The notes below the pieces were generated by a model that did not search any database, was not told the origin of the DNA, and saw nothing but the letters and a program-made list of their open reading frames with translations. The position numbers were made by a program, and so were the translations under genes. Below are positions 32,006-41,380 of a stretch of DNA of 58,138 nt, piece by piece. Origin of the DNA: Pseudomonadota bacterium (lineage in GTDB: Bacteria > Pseudomonadota > Alphaproteobacteria > Rhizobiales > Devosiaceae). The first letter of the stretch is position 1. Every line of letters begins with the position of its first letter. Location: assembly GCA_023433775.1 (NCBI GenBank), contig JAEYTY010000028.1, positions 1 to 58,138 on the forward strand, in the 5' to 3' direction.

Positions 32006-33271
32006 CTAAAGGTCGAGAACGAGGCGCTCGGGCGCCTCAAGGCTTTCCTTGACGCGGACGAGGAAGGTGACCGCTTCCTTGCCATCGACGATGCGGTGAT
32101 CGTAGGAGAGCGCGAGATACATCATCGGGCGGATGACGATCTGGCCGCCGACAACGACCGGACGATCCTGGATCTTGTGCATCCCGAGAATGCCCGACTG
32201 CGGGGCATTGAGGATGGGCGTGGACATGAGTGAGCCATAGACACCACCATTGGAGATGGTGAAGGTGCCGCCCTGCATGTCCGCCATGGACAGCTGTCCA
32301 TCGCGGGCCTTCTTGCCCAGATTGCCGATTTCCTTTTCGATTTCGGCAATGCTCATCTGGTCGGCATTGCGGACCACAGGAACCACGAGGCCCTTATCCG
32401 TGCCGACGGCAACGCCGATATGGGCATACTGCTTGTAGATCAGGTCATCGCCATCGATCTCGGCATTGACCGCCGGGATTTCCTTGAGCGCCTGGATGAC
32501 GGCCTTGGTGAAGAAGCCCATGAAGCCAAGCTTGACGCCATGCTTCTTCTCGAAGAGTTCCTTGTAGGAATTGCGCAGGTCCATCACCGGCTTCATGTCC
32601 ACCTCGTTGAAGGTGGTGAGCATGGCGGCGGTGTTCTGTGCGTCCTTGAGGCGGCGGGCGATGGTCTGGCGCAGACGGGTCATCTTGACCCGTTCTTCGC
32701 GGCCGGCATCGTCAGCAGAGGTCGGGGCGCGCGGCGCAGCAGGCGCCTTGGCTTCTGCGGGCTTGGCTTCGGCAGGCTTGGCGGCCGGAGCGGTCGCCTT
32801 GGCGAGCGCAGCCAGAACGTCTTCCTTGAGCACCTGGCCGGACTTGCCCGAGCCGGAGAGCGAACCGGCATCGACGCCGTTTTCGTTGATCAGCTTCTGC
32901 GCCGATGGAGCGGGAGCGCGATCGGTGGTGGTCTGCGCCTTGATGACTTCAGGACCGGCAGCATTTTCAGCCGGCACTTCGGCCTTAGCCGGAGCGGGGG
33001 CAGCAGCGGCGGGCGCGGAAGCCGCAGCACCGGCGCCAGCGGCGATGGCGCCGAGCAGCGCGCCAACATCGACAGTTTCGCCCGGCTGGGCAGCAATGGC
33101 TTCGAGCACACCGGAAGCGGGCGCCGGAACTTCGATGGTCACCTTGTCGGTTTCAAGCTCGACAATGGGTTCATCGGCGTTGACCTTGTCGCCAACCTTC
33201 TTGAACCACTGGCCGATCGTGGCCTCGGTAACGCTTTCGCCCAGCGTCGGCACGCGGATTTCTGTCGACAT
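32006..33271 (-). CDS. sucB: 2-oxoglutarate dehydrogenase E2 (dihydrolipoyl succinyltransferase)
   Basis: This 421-aa protein has an N-terminal lipoyl domain with the lipoylated K43 (ETDKVTIEVPA) and an Ala/Pro/Lys-rich linker. A peripheral-subunit-binding domain follows (about 118-150, with INENGVDAGSLSGSGKSGQVL), then a second linker and the catalytic acyltransferase domain ending in DHRIVDGKEAV with the active-site His and Asp. It forms the core of the 2-oxoglutarate dehydrogenase complex, transferring succinyl to CoA. ATG 33271 has AAGGA upstream. The gap to sucA is 126 nt with a small GC hairpin (33366-33381). A terminator follows. Confidence 0.96.
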   Translation of the reverse strand: MSTEIRVPTLGESVTEATIGQWFKKVGDKVNADEPIVELETDKVTIEVPAPASGVLEAIAAQPGETVDVGALLGAIAAGAGAAASAPAAAAPAPAKAEVPAENAAGPEVIKAQTTTDRAPAPSAQKLINENGVDAGSLSGSGKSGQVLKEDVLAALAKATAPAAKPAEAKPAEAKAPAAPRAPTSADDAGREERVKMTRLRQTIARRLKDAQNTAAMLTTFNEVDMKPVMDLRNSYKELFEKKHGVKLGFMGFFTKAVIQALKEIPAVNAEIDGDDLIYKQYAHIGVAVGTDKGLVVPVVRNADQMSIAEIEKEIGNLGKKARDGQLSMADMQGGTFTISNGGVYGSLMSTPILNAPQSGILGMHKIQDRPVVVGGQIVIRPMMYLALSYDHRIVDGKEAVTFLVRVKESLEAPERLVLDL

Positions 33272-33365
33272 GGATTAGTCCTTCTTGGGTCGTGGCCTGA
33301 GCACCGTGTCCTAAAGACGAATGTGGCGCTCTTTATGTCTTGTCACAAGGGATATGCGGGAACGA

Positions 33366-33381
33366 CCCGGTGATAACCGGG
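33366..33381 (-). other. Small hairpin between sucA and sucB
   Basis: CCCGGT (33366-33371) and ACCGGG (33376-33381) form a 6-bp stem with a GATA loop, 17 nt after the sucA stop. There is no T-tract, so partial termination or message stabilisation are both possible. Confidence 0.4.
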
Positions 33382-33397
33382 CCGATCCCGAGGATCG

Positions 33398-36300
33398 TTA
33401 CTTGGCGAATGCCTCGTCGAGGAATGCCTGCAACTGGGCAAGATGGGTGCGCATGAGGCCCGTGGCCGGCGAAGCGGCAGCAGGGCGGCCCACATAGCGC
33501 ACGCGCTGACCTTCACGGCCCATCTGGTCGAAGACCCATTCAACATAGGGCTGGATAAAGGCCCAGGCGCCCATATTGCGCGGCTCTTCCTGACACCAGA
33601 TCACATCGGCATTCTTGAAGCGGCTCAATTCATCCAGCACGGCCTTGGCCGGGAATGGATAAAGCTGTTCGACGCGGAGCAGATAGACATCGTCGATGCC
33701 CTTCTTCTCGCGGTCTTCGAGCAGATCGTAATAGACCTTGCCGGTGCAGAGCACGACGCGACGGATCTTGTCGTCCGATGCGAGCTTGATCGTGGTCTTG
33801 GGCAGACCGGGCGCTTCGGCATCGTCCCAGAGGAGACGGTGGAAGACGCTGTCCGGACCGAGTTCAGCCAGACCCGAAATGGCGCGCTTGTGGCGCAACA
33901 GGCTCTTGGGCGTCATCAGGATCAGCGGCTTGCGGAAGTCGCGCTTGAGCTGCCGGCGCAGAATGTGGAAGTAGTTTGCCGGCGTGGTGCAGTTGGCAAC
34001 CTGCATATTGTCTTCGGCGCAGAGCTGGAGGAAGCGCTCGGGACGTGCGGAGGAGTGCTCCGGCCCCTGCCCTTCATAGCCATGCGGCAGGAGCATCACG
34101 AGGCCCGACATGCGGAACCACTTGCGCTCGCCCGAGGAGATGAACTGGTCGATGACGACCTGCGCACCGTTCACGAAATCGCCGAACTGGGCTTCCCACA
34201 GGGTCAGCGCGCGCGGCTCGGCAAGGCTGTAGCCATATTCGAAGCCCAGCACCGCCTCTTCCGAGAGCATGGAGTTGATGACTTCGTAGCGGGCCTGATC
34301 AGGCGAGAGATGGTTGAGCGGGGTATAGCTCTTGTTCTCGACGTTCTGGTCGTTCAGCACCGAATGGCGCTGGCTGAAGGTGCCGCGTTCGCAATCCTGA
34401 CCGGACAGGCGCACCGGGTGGCCTTCGGTGACCAGCGTGCCAAAGGCCAGGGCCTCGGCCGTTGCCCAATCGATGCCTTCGCCCGATTCAATGGCGGCAA
34501 GGCGATTGTCGAGGAAACGCTTGACGGTCTTGTGGACGTTGAAATCGGCCGGGACATTGGTGAGTGCCGTGCCGATCTTGACCAGCTGTTCGATTTCCAC
34601 GCCGGTTTCGCCACGACGCGGACCTTCGTCCAGAGCCGGCTTGAAATCCTTCCAGGCGCCATCGAGCCAGTCGGCCTTGTTGGGGCGATAATCCTGGCCG
34701 GCTTCGAACTCGGTTTCGAGCTTGGCGCGCCAATCGGCCTTGAGTTTTTCAACTTCCTCGGCGGTGACGAGACCTTCGCCCACCAGCTTGTCGGCATAAA
34801 GCTCCAGCGTGGTCTTGTGACCACGAATCTTGGAGTACATCAGCGGCTGGGTGAAGCTAGGTTCGTCGCCTTCATTGTGGCCGAAGCGGCGATAGCAGAA
34901 CATGTCGATGACGACAGGCTTGCCGAACTTCTGGCGATATTCGACCGCGACCTTGGCAGCGAAAACAACCGCTTCCGGATCGTCGCCATTCACATGCAGA
35001 ACCGGCGCCTCGATCATCTTGGCAACGTCTGTCGGATAGGGCGAGGAGCGTGAATACATCGGCGACGTGGTGAAGCCGATCTGGTTGTTGATGACGAAAT
35101 GGATCGAACCGCCCGTGCGGTGACCCTTGAGGCCCGAAAGGCCCAGACATTCGGCAATGACGCCCTGACCGGCAAAAGCCGCATCGCCATGGATCAGAAG
35201 CGGCAGGACCATGGAGCGGTCCGGCTTGCCCTCGGTGGCGATATCCACCAGCTTGCCCTGGGGCGAGATATGCTGATCCTGCTTGGCGCGGGCCTTGCCC
35301 AGCACCACCGGATCGACAATTTCGAGATGGCTGGGATTTGCCGTCAGCGACAGGTGAACCTTGTTACCGTTGAATTCACGATCTGACGAAGCACCCAGAT
35401 GGTACTTCACGTCGCCCGAACCCTCGACATCGTCGGGGTAGAAGGCGCCGCCCTTGAACTCGTGGAACAGGGCGCGATGGGGCTTGCCCAGAACCTGGGT
35501 CAGTACATTGAGACGGCCACGATGGGCCATGCCCAGGACGATATCCTGAATGCCCAGGGCACCGCCGCGCTTGATGATCTGTTCCAGCGCCGGAATGGTC
35601 GCTTCGCCGCCATCAAGACCGAAGCGCTTGGTGCCGGTATATTTGACATCGATGAACTTTTCGAAGCCCTCGGCCTCGACCAGCTTGGAGAGGATGGCCT
35701 TCTTGCCCTCGGGCGTGAAGGTGATTTCCTTGTCCGGGCCTTCGATGCGTTCCTGAATCCACTGCTTGGCTTCAGGATCGGAAATATGCATGAACTCGAT
35801 GCCGAGCGTACCGCAATAGGTGCGCTGCAGGATGGCGAGCATTTCGGGGATGGTGGCGTATTCGAGGCCCAGATAGCCATCGACAAAGATCTTGCGGCTG
35901 TGATCGGCCTCGGTGAAGCCATAGCTTGCCGGATCGAGCTCGGGCGCCGGCTCATCTGCCTTGAGGCGCAGCGGATCGAGATCGGCATGAAGATGGCCGC
36001 GCATACGATAGGCACGGATCATCATGATGGCGCGGATGCTGTCGCGGGTGGCCTGGAGGACATCTTCGGCGCTGGCGGAGGGCTTGCCCTCGGCAGCGGC
36101 CTTTTTGGCGACGGCCTTTTCGGTCTTTACGGCGAGCTCGCCCCAATTGCCGTCCAGCGCGCTGACCAGTTCGCCAGTGGCGGCCTGTGGCCAATCCTTG
36201 CGGCCCCAGCTCGGGCCATCGGCATTCTTCTGGGCCGTGCCTTCGGCATCATCGAGCCGCGAGAAGAAGCTCGACCAGGTCGCATCGACGCTGGACGGGT

Positions 36301-36400
36301 CTGTCTTGTAACGCGAATAGAGTTGTTCGATGTAGTCGGCGTTGCCTCCGTAGAGGAACGAGGTCAGCAAGAACGTGTCGTTCTTTTCCTGTCGTGTCAT
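33398..36400 (-). CDS. sucA: 2-oxoglutarate dehydrogenase E1 component
   Basis: This 1000-aa protein has the full length of the family. The N-terminal region includes SFLYGGNADYIEQLYSRYK. The thiamine-diphosphate-binding domain contains GMAHRGRLNVL, HGDAAFAGQGV and the metal-binding INNQIGFTTSP. The C-terminal half has GYSLAEPRALTLWEAQFGDF and LPHGYEGQGPEHSSARPERF. It decarboxylates 2-oxoglutarate and passes succinyl to the lipoyl arm of SucB. It lies between sucD and sucB, all read right to left. A 371-nt gap upstream likely carries a promoter and contains a REP-like palindrome near the sucD end. Confidence 0.97.
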   Translation of the reverse strand: MTRQEKNDTFLLTSFLYGGNADYIEQLYSRYKTDPSSVDATWSSFFSRLDDAEGTAQKNADGPSWGRKDWPQAATGELVSALDGNWGELAVKTEKAVAKKAAAEGKPSASAEDVLQATRDSIRAIMMIRAYRMRGHLHADLDPLRLKADEPAPELDPASYGFTEADHSRKIFVDGYLGLEYATIPEMLAILQRTYCGTLGIEFMHISDPEAKQWIQERIEGPDKEITFTPEGKKAILSKLVEAEGFEKFIDVKYTGTKRFGLDGGEATIPALEQIIKRGGALGIQDIVLGMAHRGRLNVLTQVLGKPHRALFHEFKGGAFYPDDVEGSGDVKYHLGASSDREFNGNKVHLSLTANPSHLEIVDPVVLGKARAKQDQHISPQGKLVDIATEGKPDRSMVLPLLIHGDAAFAGQGVIAECLGLSGLKGHRTGGSIHFVINNQIGFTTSPMYSRSSPYPTDVAKMIEAPVLHVNGDDPEAVVFAAKVAVEYRQKFGKPVVIDMFCYRRFGHNEGDEPSFTQPLMYSKIRGHKTTLELYADKLVGEGLVTAEEVEKLKADWRAKLETEFEAGQDYRPNKADWLDGAWKDFKPALDEGPRRGETGVEIEQLVKIGTALTNVPADFNVHKTVKRFLDNRLAAIESGEGIDWATAEALAFGTLVTEGHPVRLSGQDCERGTFSQRHSVLNDQNVENKSYTPLNHLSPDQARYEVINSMLSEEAVLGFEYGYSLAEPRALTLWEAQFGDFVNGAQVVIDQFISSGERKWFRMSGLVMLLPHGYEGQGPEHSSARPERFLQLCAEDNMQVANCTTPANYFHILRRQLKRDFRKPLILMTPKSLLRHKRAISGLAELGPDSVFHRLLWDDAEAPGLPKTTIKLASDDKIRRVVLCTGKVYYDLLEDREKKGIDDVYLLRVEQLYPFPAKAVLDELSRFKNADVIWCQEEPRNMGAWAFIQPYVEWVFDQMGREGQRVRYVGRPAAASPATGLMRTHLAQLQAFLDEAFAK

Positions 36401-36771
36401 CGCGTGTGTCGCCAGGCCTTGCGCCTGACTATCCTTCTCAACAACCGGGCACGCCGGTTCATGCGGTCCTTAATTTCTCGACGGATACTGACCGCTTATC
36501 CTTAGTATCCTGTTAAGTGAAACGACCCCTGAGCAGGGCCGCGGCTCAATTCGTTTTACAGCTTTGCGCGAAACTTGCGTAACACTGTTCTGTGTCCGAA
36601 GCGCGACCGACATTGGTCGCATGGCTTATTTGAGGCTCTGTCTTCCCTTTTGCGATGCCATCCCCGCGAAAGCGGGACCTCCGTTTCCAAACAGAGGTTC
36701 CCGCTTTCGCGGGAATGACACTGCGGAAAACGAGAGGCCGGATGTGGGCCTCCCGCCGGTTCGAGGCTTTC
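36401..36771. other. 371-nt gap between sucD and sucA
   Basis: No credible gene is present. The sucA-proximal part has an inverted repeat GGATACT (36483-36489)/AGTATCC (36504-36510), 83-110 nt before the sucA start, which could be an operator. There is a small stem GCGACC (36603-36608)/GGTCGC (36615-36620). The sucD-proximal part holds the REP-like palindrome at 36661-36720. The size and composition suggest that sucA has its own promoter, but I cannot place one with confidence. Confidence 0.5.
36661..36720. repeat. REP-like palindromic element, copy 1
   Basis: The left arm (36661-36686, opening with TCCCCGCGAAAGCGGGACC) is almost the reverse complement of the right arm (36690-36715), with a 3-nt loop. 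Each arm itself contains a small palindrome CCCGC-GAAA-GCGGG. The right end reads GCGGGAATGAC. A related, more decayed copy lies at 41272-41342. This is the form of dispersed intergenic REP/BIME-type elements. Confidence 0.7.
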
Positions 36772-37674
36772 CTAGCCTTTCAGCACGTCCACCAGCGTCG
36801 TGCCGAGACGCGCCGGCGAGGGCGAGACGCGGATGCCGGCGGCTTCCATCGCGGCGATCTTGGATTCGGCATCGCCCTTGCCGCCGGAGACCACGGCGCC
36901 GGCATGGCCCATGGTGCGGCCCTTGGGAGCGGTGCGGCCCGCGATGAAACCAGCCATCGGCTTCTTGCGACCCTTCTTGGCTTCGTCGATGAGGAACTGG
37001 GCCGCATCTTCTTCGGCCGAACCACCGATTTCGCCGATCATGATGATGGAGGTGGTGGCGGGGTCGGCGAGGAACATCTCGAGCACATCGATGAATTCAG
37101 TGCCCTTGACCGGATCGCCGCCAATGCCGACCGCAGTGGTCTGGCCGAGGCCTTCGTTCGAGGTCTGGAACACGGCTTCATAGGTAAGCGTGCCCGAGCG
37201 CGAAACAATACCCACCGAACCCTTGCGGAAGATCGAGCCCGGCATGATGCCGATCTTGCATTCTTCCGGCGTCAGCACGCCCGGGCAATTGGGGCCGAGG
37301 AGGCGCGACTTGGAACGGTCGAGGCGCGCCTTGACGCGAACCATGTCCATCACCGGGATACCTTCGGTTATGCAGGTGATGAAGGGGATTTCCGCATCAA
37401 TGGCTTCGATGATGGCATCGGCTGCGCCGGCGGGCGGCACATAGATGACCGAGGCGTCGGCGCCGGTGCGTTCCTTGGCCTCGGCCACGGTTGCGAAGAT
37501 CGGCAGGGTTTCGCCCTTCGCGCCGGTCCAGGTTTCGCCACCCTTTTTGGGGTGAATGCCGCCGACCATCTGCGTGCCGTAATAGGCCAGCGCCTGTTCG
37601 GTGTGGAAGGTGCCGGTCTTGCCGGTCAGGCCCTGAACGAGAACCTTGGTATTCTTGTTGACGAGAATCGACAT
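36772..37674 (-). CDS. sucD: Succinate-CoA ligase alpha subunit
   Basis: This 300-aa protein has a CoA-binding Rossmann domain (residues 1-130, with VQGLTGKTGTFHTEQAL and the CoA-contacting ITEGIPVMDMV). It also has the phosphorylated-histidine loop GHAGAVVSGGKGDAESK, characteristic of the alpha subunit. With SucC it makes ATP or GTP while converting succinyl-CoA to succinate. ATG 37674 has AAGGACC upstream. It follows sucC after 18 nt, so the two are one unit. Confidence 0.97.
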   Translation of the reverse strand: MSILVNKNTKVLVQGLTGKTGTFHTEQALAYYGTQMVGGIHPKKGGETWTGAKGETLPIFATVAEAKERTGADASVIYVPPAGAADAIIEAIDAEIPFITCITEGIPVMDMVRVKARLDRSKSRLLGPNCPGVLTPEECKIGIMPGSIFRKGSVGIVSRSGTLTYEAVFQTSNEGLGQTTAVGIGGDPVKGTEFIDVLEMFLADPATTSIIMIGEIGGSAEEDAAQFLIDEAKKGRKKPMAGFIAGRTAPKGRTMGHAGAVVSGGKGDAESKIAAMEAAGIRVSPSPARLGTTLVDVLKG

Positions 37675-37692
37675 GAGTAAAGGTCCTTCAAA

Positions 37693-38886
37693 TTAGCCGT
37701 TGATCGCCGCAACGATCTTCTTGGCGGCGTCGTCGAGATCGTCGGCCGCAGTGATCGCCAGACCCGACTCGTTGAGGATCTTCTTGCCCAGATCGACATT
37801 GGTGCCTTCGAGGCGCACGACCAGCGGCACCTTGAGACCCACTTCCTTGACGGCTGCGACCACGCCTTCGGCGATGACGTCGCACTTCATGATGCCGCCG
37901 AAGATATTGACGAGGATGCCCTCGACCTTGGGGTCAGCGGTGATGATCTTGAAGGCTGCCGCCACCTTCTCCTTGCCGGCGCCACCGCCGACGTCGCAGA
38001 AGTTGGCAGGCTCCTTGCCGTAGAGCTTGATGATGTCCATGGTCGCCATGGCAAGGCCGGCGCCATTGACCATGCAGCCGATATTGCCATCGAGCGCGAC
38101 ATAGGCGAGGTCCCACTTGGAGGCCTCGATTTCCTTGCTGTCTTCTTCCGTCTCGTCGCGCAGCGCCTTGACGTCATCGTGGCGGAACAGCGCATTGCCA
38201 TCGAACGACACCTTGGCGTCGAGAACGCGCAGGTGGCCATTGGTCATGACGATCAGCGGGTTGATTTCGAGAAGGGCCATGTCCTTCTCGCTGAACGCTT
38301 TGTAGAGAATGGGGAACAGGGTCTTAGCGTCTTCGGCAGCAGCGCCGTCGAGCTCAAGGGCGGCAACGATTTTAGCGGTATCAGCGGCGGTTACGCCGGC
38401 TTCGGGATCTATGGCGATGGTGTGGATCTTTTCGGGCGTGTCGTGCGCGACAGCCTCAATGTCCATGCCGCCTTCGGTCGATACGACAAAGGCAACCTTG
38501 CCCACCGAACGATCAACCAGCAGCGAGCAATAGAGTTCGCGGGCGATATCGGCGCCATCTTCGATATAGAGGCGATTGACCTGCTTGCCGGCATCGCCGG
38601 TCTGGGCAGTCACCAGGGTATTGCCGAGCATTTCCTTGGAGAACGCAACAACATCCTCGATGGAGCGGGCGAGGCGAACGCCGCCCTTGGCATCGGGACC
38701 GAGTTCCTTGAACTTGCCCTTGCCGCGACCGCCGGCATGGATCTGGCTCTTGACCACATAGAGCGGGCCGGGCAGCGACTTCGCGGCGGCCTCGGCTTCG
38801 TCGGCCGAAAAGATGGCGACGCCGGCAGCGACGGGCGCGCCATAGCCTTTCAGCAGTTCCTTGGCCTGATGTTCATGGATGTTCAT
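37693..38886 (-). CDS. sucC: Succinate-CoA ligase beta subunit
   Basis: This 397-aa protein opens with MNIHEHQAKELLKGYGAPV, the family N-terminus, followed by an ATP-grasp domain (KSQIHAGGRGKGKFKE) and a C-terminal domain with GGIMKCDVIAEGVVAA and VRLEGTNVDLGKKIL. It is the nucleotide- and succinate-binding subunit of succinyl-CoA synthetase. GGGGA precedes ATG 38886. An intrinsic terminator-like hairpin lies between mdh and this gene, so part of its transcription may begin downstream of mdh or read through. Confidence 0.97.
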   Translation of the reverse strand: MNIHEHQAKELLKGYGAPVAAGVAIFSADEAEAAAKSLPGPLYVVKSQIHAGGRGKGKFKELGPDAKGGVRLARSIEDVVAFSKEMLGNTLVTAQTGDAGKQVNRLYIEDGADIARELYCSLLVDRSVGKVAFVVSTEGGMDIEAVAHDTPEKIHTIAIDPEAGVTAADTAKIVAALELDGAAAEDAKTLFPILYKAFSEKDMALLEINPLIVMTNGHLRVLDAKVSFDGNALFRHDDVKALRDETEEDSKEIEASKWDLAYVALDGNIGCMVNGAGLAMATMDIIKLYGKEPANFCDVGGGAGKEKVAAAFKIITADPKVEGILVNIFGGIMKCDVIAEGVVAAVKEVGLKVPLVVRLEGTNVDLGKKILNESGLAITAADDLDDAAKKIVAAING

Positions 38887-38944
38887 TCAATTCCCCTTGG
38901 GTGGGCAGACAGAGATCCGGCATTTCTGGAGCCGGAAAGCCAAA

Positions 38945-38967
38945 AGCCGCTGGCATTGCCAGCGGCT
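38945..38967 (-). terminator. Terminator/attenuator between mdh and sucC
   Basis: AGCCGCTGGC (38945-38954) and GCCAGCGGCT (38958-38967) form a perfect 10-bp stem with a 3-nt loop, 9 nt after the mdh stop. On the minus strand it runs into TTTTGG, a short T-tract. It probably terminates a fraction of mdh transcripts. Confidence 0.7.
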
Positions 38968-38976
38968 CTGAATGCG

Positions 38977-39939
38977 TTACGCCAGCTTTGGCGCGATTTT
39001 CTTACACGCCTCGATGAGGCCTTCAACCGCCGCAACGGACTTGTCGAATGCCTTTTGCTCGGCGGAGTTGAGCGAGATCTCGACGACCTTTTCAGCACCA
39101 CCGGCGCCGATGATCACCGGCACGCCGACATAGGTGCCCTTGACGCCATATTCGCCATTGAGCTGCACGGCGGAGGGCAGAACGCGCTTCTTGTCCTTGA
39201 GATAGCTCTCGGCCATGGCAATGGCGGAAGCTGCCGGGGCGTAGAAGGCCGAACCGGTCTTGAGCAGGCCGACGATCTCGGCGCCGCCATCACGGGTGCG
39301 CTGGACAATGCTGTCGAGCTTTTCCTTGCTCATCCAGCCCATCTTGACGATGTCGGTGAGCGGAATGCCGGCAACGGTGGAATAGCGCGTCAGCGGAACC
39401 ATGGTATCGCCATGGCCGCCCAGCACGAATGCATTGACGTCCTGAACCGAGACGCCCAGCTCTTCGGCGATGAAGTGCACGAAGCGCGAGCTGTCGAGCA
39501 CGCCAGCCATGCCGATCACCTTGTTGGCCGGCAGGCCGGAGAACTTCTGCAGCGCCCAGACCATGGCGTCGAGCGGGTTGGTGATGCAGATGACGAAAGC
39601 CTTGGGCGCATACTTGGCAATGCCCGCACCTACCTGCTCCATCACCTTGAGGTTGATTTCGAGGAGGTCATCGCGGCTCATGCCGGGCTTGCGCGGCACG
39701 CCGGCGGTGACGATCACCACGTCGGCGTCCTTGATGTCCTTGTATTCGGACGTGCCCTTGAGGGTCGAGTCAAAACCCTGGGCCGGAGCGGACTGGGCAA
39801 TGTCGAGGGCCTTGCCCTGCGGCACGCCATCCACAACGTCGAACAATACGACGTCACCCAATTCCTTCTGTGCTGCCAGCAGCGCCAGCGTTCCGCCGAT
39901 CTGTCCTGCACCGATAAGGGCAATCTTCCTGCGCGCCAT
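38977..39939 (-). CDS. mdh: Malate dehydrogenase
   Basis: This 320-aa protein is the lactate-dehydrogenase-like type of malate dehydrogenase usual in alphaproteobacteria. It has NAD-binding GAGQIGGTLAL (10-20), substrate arginines in PRKPGMSRDDLL (81-92), and catalytic H175 in VLGGHGDTMVPL. It oxidises malate to oxaloacetate. It is upstream of sucCD on the same strand and separated from them by a hairpin. The 170-nt gap upstream toward zapE likely holds its promoter, although no strong -35/-10 pair stands out. Confidence 0.96.
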   Translation of the reverse strand: MARRKIALIGAGQIGGTLALLAAQKELGDVVLFDVVDGVPQGKALDIAQSAPAQGFDSTLKGTSEYKDIKDADVVIVTAGVPRKPGMSRDDLLEINLKVMEQVGAGIAKYAPKAFVICITNPLDAMVWALQKFSGLPANKVIGMAGVLDSSRFVHFIAEELGVSVQDVNAFVLGGHGDTMVPLTRYSTVAGIPLTDIVKMGWMSKEKLDSIVQRTRDGGAEIVGLLKTGSAFYAPAASAIAMAESYLKDKKRVLPSAVQLNGEYGVKGTYVGVPVIIGAGGAEKVVEISLNSAEQKAFDKSVAAVEGLIEACKKIAPKLA

Positions 39940-40109
39940 AAGTCATCATCCCAGACTGCGTTGAATTGGCGCACGTCTTAACCCTGTCAGCGAAGCCGGG
40001 CAAGTGAACCCTTCGTCTTAGGGCCGTTTTCGCCCATGCCGATGAGCGATGGGGTAATGCTGGTTTGGCAAAGTCGGGCCATGGGCCACCAGTCTTTGTC
40101 ATCGTCAAC

Positions 40110-41237
40110 CTAAGGCGCAGGGGTCACCGCATCTCTGAGGCCCTTCCCCAAATATTCCTCGGACTGCATTTCGGTGAGACGGGAGATGGTGCGCTGGAAT
40201 TCGAAGGCGGTTTTGTCGTCCTGGCCGAGCTGGTCAAGCGGGACGGCGAAGCTGGCGGCGAGTTTGACGCCGCGATCATAGAGCGAATCGATAAGCAGGA
40301 TGTAGCGCTTGGCGGCGCTGGACATGGTGCGGTCCATCTGCGGGATATTGTCGATAAGCACGGAGTCGAACTGGTGGGCGATGCGCACGAAATCGCGCGT
40401 GCCCAATGGCTTTTCGCAAAGGTCCGCAAAAGCGAAACGGGCCGCACCCAGCGCCATCAGGGGCACGGGAATCTGGCGGCCAATGCTTTCCACTGTGCCG
40501 GGCACACCGGGCTCGCCGCCGGTGATGCGCAGCCAGAGCTTATCCATGGCCGCCTGCACCTCGGGCCCGGTGCCAAAGGCATAGACCTGCTGGCCGGAAA
40601 ATTTGAGGCGGCGATAATCCTGCTCGGAGGGGAGCGAAGCCACTTCGCATTGCTGCTTGAGCAAGGCAATGAAGGGCAGGAACAATTGGCGATTGAGCCC
40701 ATCCTTGTAGAGATCGTCCGGCAGGACGTTGGACGTGGCGACCAGCGTGACACCGCCGGCAAAGAGCTTGCCGAAGAGCCGGTCGAGCAGCATGGCATTG
40801 GCGATGTCGTGGACGTGGAATTCGTCGAGACACAGCAGGCGCAGGCCCGATTTGAGAATGGGTTTGACCACCGCTTCGACCGGATCGGCATCGTCATTCT
40901 TGCCGCGCGCCGATTTGCGGAAGGCGGCGATGCCGGTATGCACCTCGTCCATGAACTCATGGAAATGCACGCGGCGCTTTTCGGCAAAGGGCACGGCGGC
41001 AAAGAACAGGTCCATCAGCATGGTCTTGCCGCGCCCGACTTCGCCGTGAAGGTAAAGCCCACGGACCGGCTCGGGCTTTGTACGAAAACCAAAGCGGCGC
41101 CTGGGCGGTGCGGCGAGCTCTGCCAGCACGCGATCAAACAGCGTCACCGCATCGGACTGGGCCGGATCGGGCGTCAGCGCGCCACGGGCGATGAGCTCGT
41201 CATAGGCAGCGCGGACGGGTGGGGACGATGCGGACAT
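40110..41237 (-). CDS. zapE: ZapE/AFG1-type cell division ATPase
   Basis: This 375-aa AAA-like ATPase has Walker A HGEVGRGKTM (65-74) and Walker B LLCLDEFHVHD (about 134-144), followed by VTLVATSNVLPDDLYKDGLNRQLFLP split over the sensor region. ZapE in E. coli acts on the FtsZ ring, and the mitochondrial relative AFG1 acts in respiratory-complex quality control. Its position just upstream of mdh is frequent in alphaproteobacteria. I use ATG 41237 (MSASSPPVRAAYDELI); a TTG at 41258 would add seven residues. Neither has a strong ribosome-binding site. A REP-like element lies immediately upstream. Confidence 0.92.
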   Translation of the reverse strand: MSASSPPVRAAYDELIARGALTPDPAQSDAVTLFDRVLAELAAPPRRRFGFRTKPEPVRGLYLHGEVGRGKTMLMDLFFAAVPFAEKRRVHFHEFMDEVHTGIAAFRKSARGKNDDADPVEAVVKPILKSGLRLLCLDEFHVHDIANAMLLDRLFGKLFAGGVTLVATSNVLPDDLYKDGLNRQLFLPFIALLKQQCEVASLPSEQDYRRLKFSGQQVYAFGTGPEVQAAMDKLWLRITGGEPGVPGTVESIGRQIPVPLMALGAARFAFADLCEKPLGTRDFVRIAHQFDSVLIDNIPQMDRTMSSAAKRYILLIDSLYDRGVKLAASFAVPLDQLGQDDKTAFEFQRTISRLTEMQSEEYLGKGLRDAVTPAP

Positions 41238-41271
41238 AGACAGTTTCGCGGGCAGCAATCCATCACCGGAT

Positions 41272-41342
41272 CATTCCCGCACATGCGAGAACCTCTGTTT
41301 CTGCCGACTAAACGGAGGCCCCCGCTTTCGCGGGGGTGACAA
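41272..41342. repeat. REP-like palindromic element, copy 2 (decayed)
   Basis: The left arm (41272-41300, ending AACCTCTGTTT) and right arm (41310-41342, AAACGGAGG then CCCGCTTTCGCGGGGGTGAC) are related to copy 1 at 36661-36720. The right arm is well kept, while the left arm has lost its inner palindrome (CCCGCACATGCGAG). It sits between zapE and the Inh-like lipoprotein gene. Confidence 0.65.
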
Positions 41343-41380
41343 GGAGGGTGTGTAGGGTTCGTCGCGCGCTGGCGTCAAAC

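Noticed and set aside
33443..35053. 536-codon plus-strand open frame opposite sucA
   Set aside because: It is antisense to a full-length SucA. Long antisense frames are expected in GC-rich genes with this codon bias.
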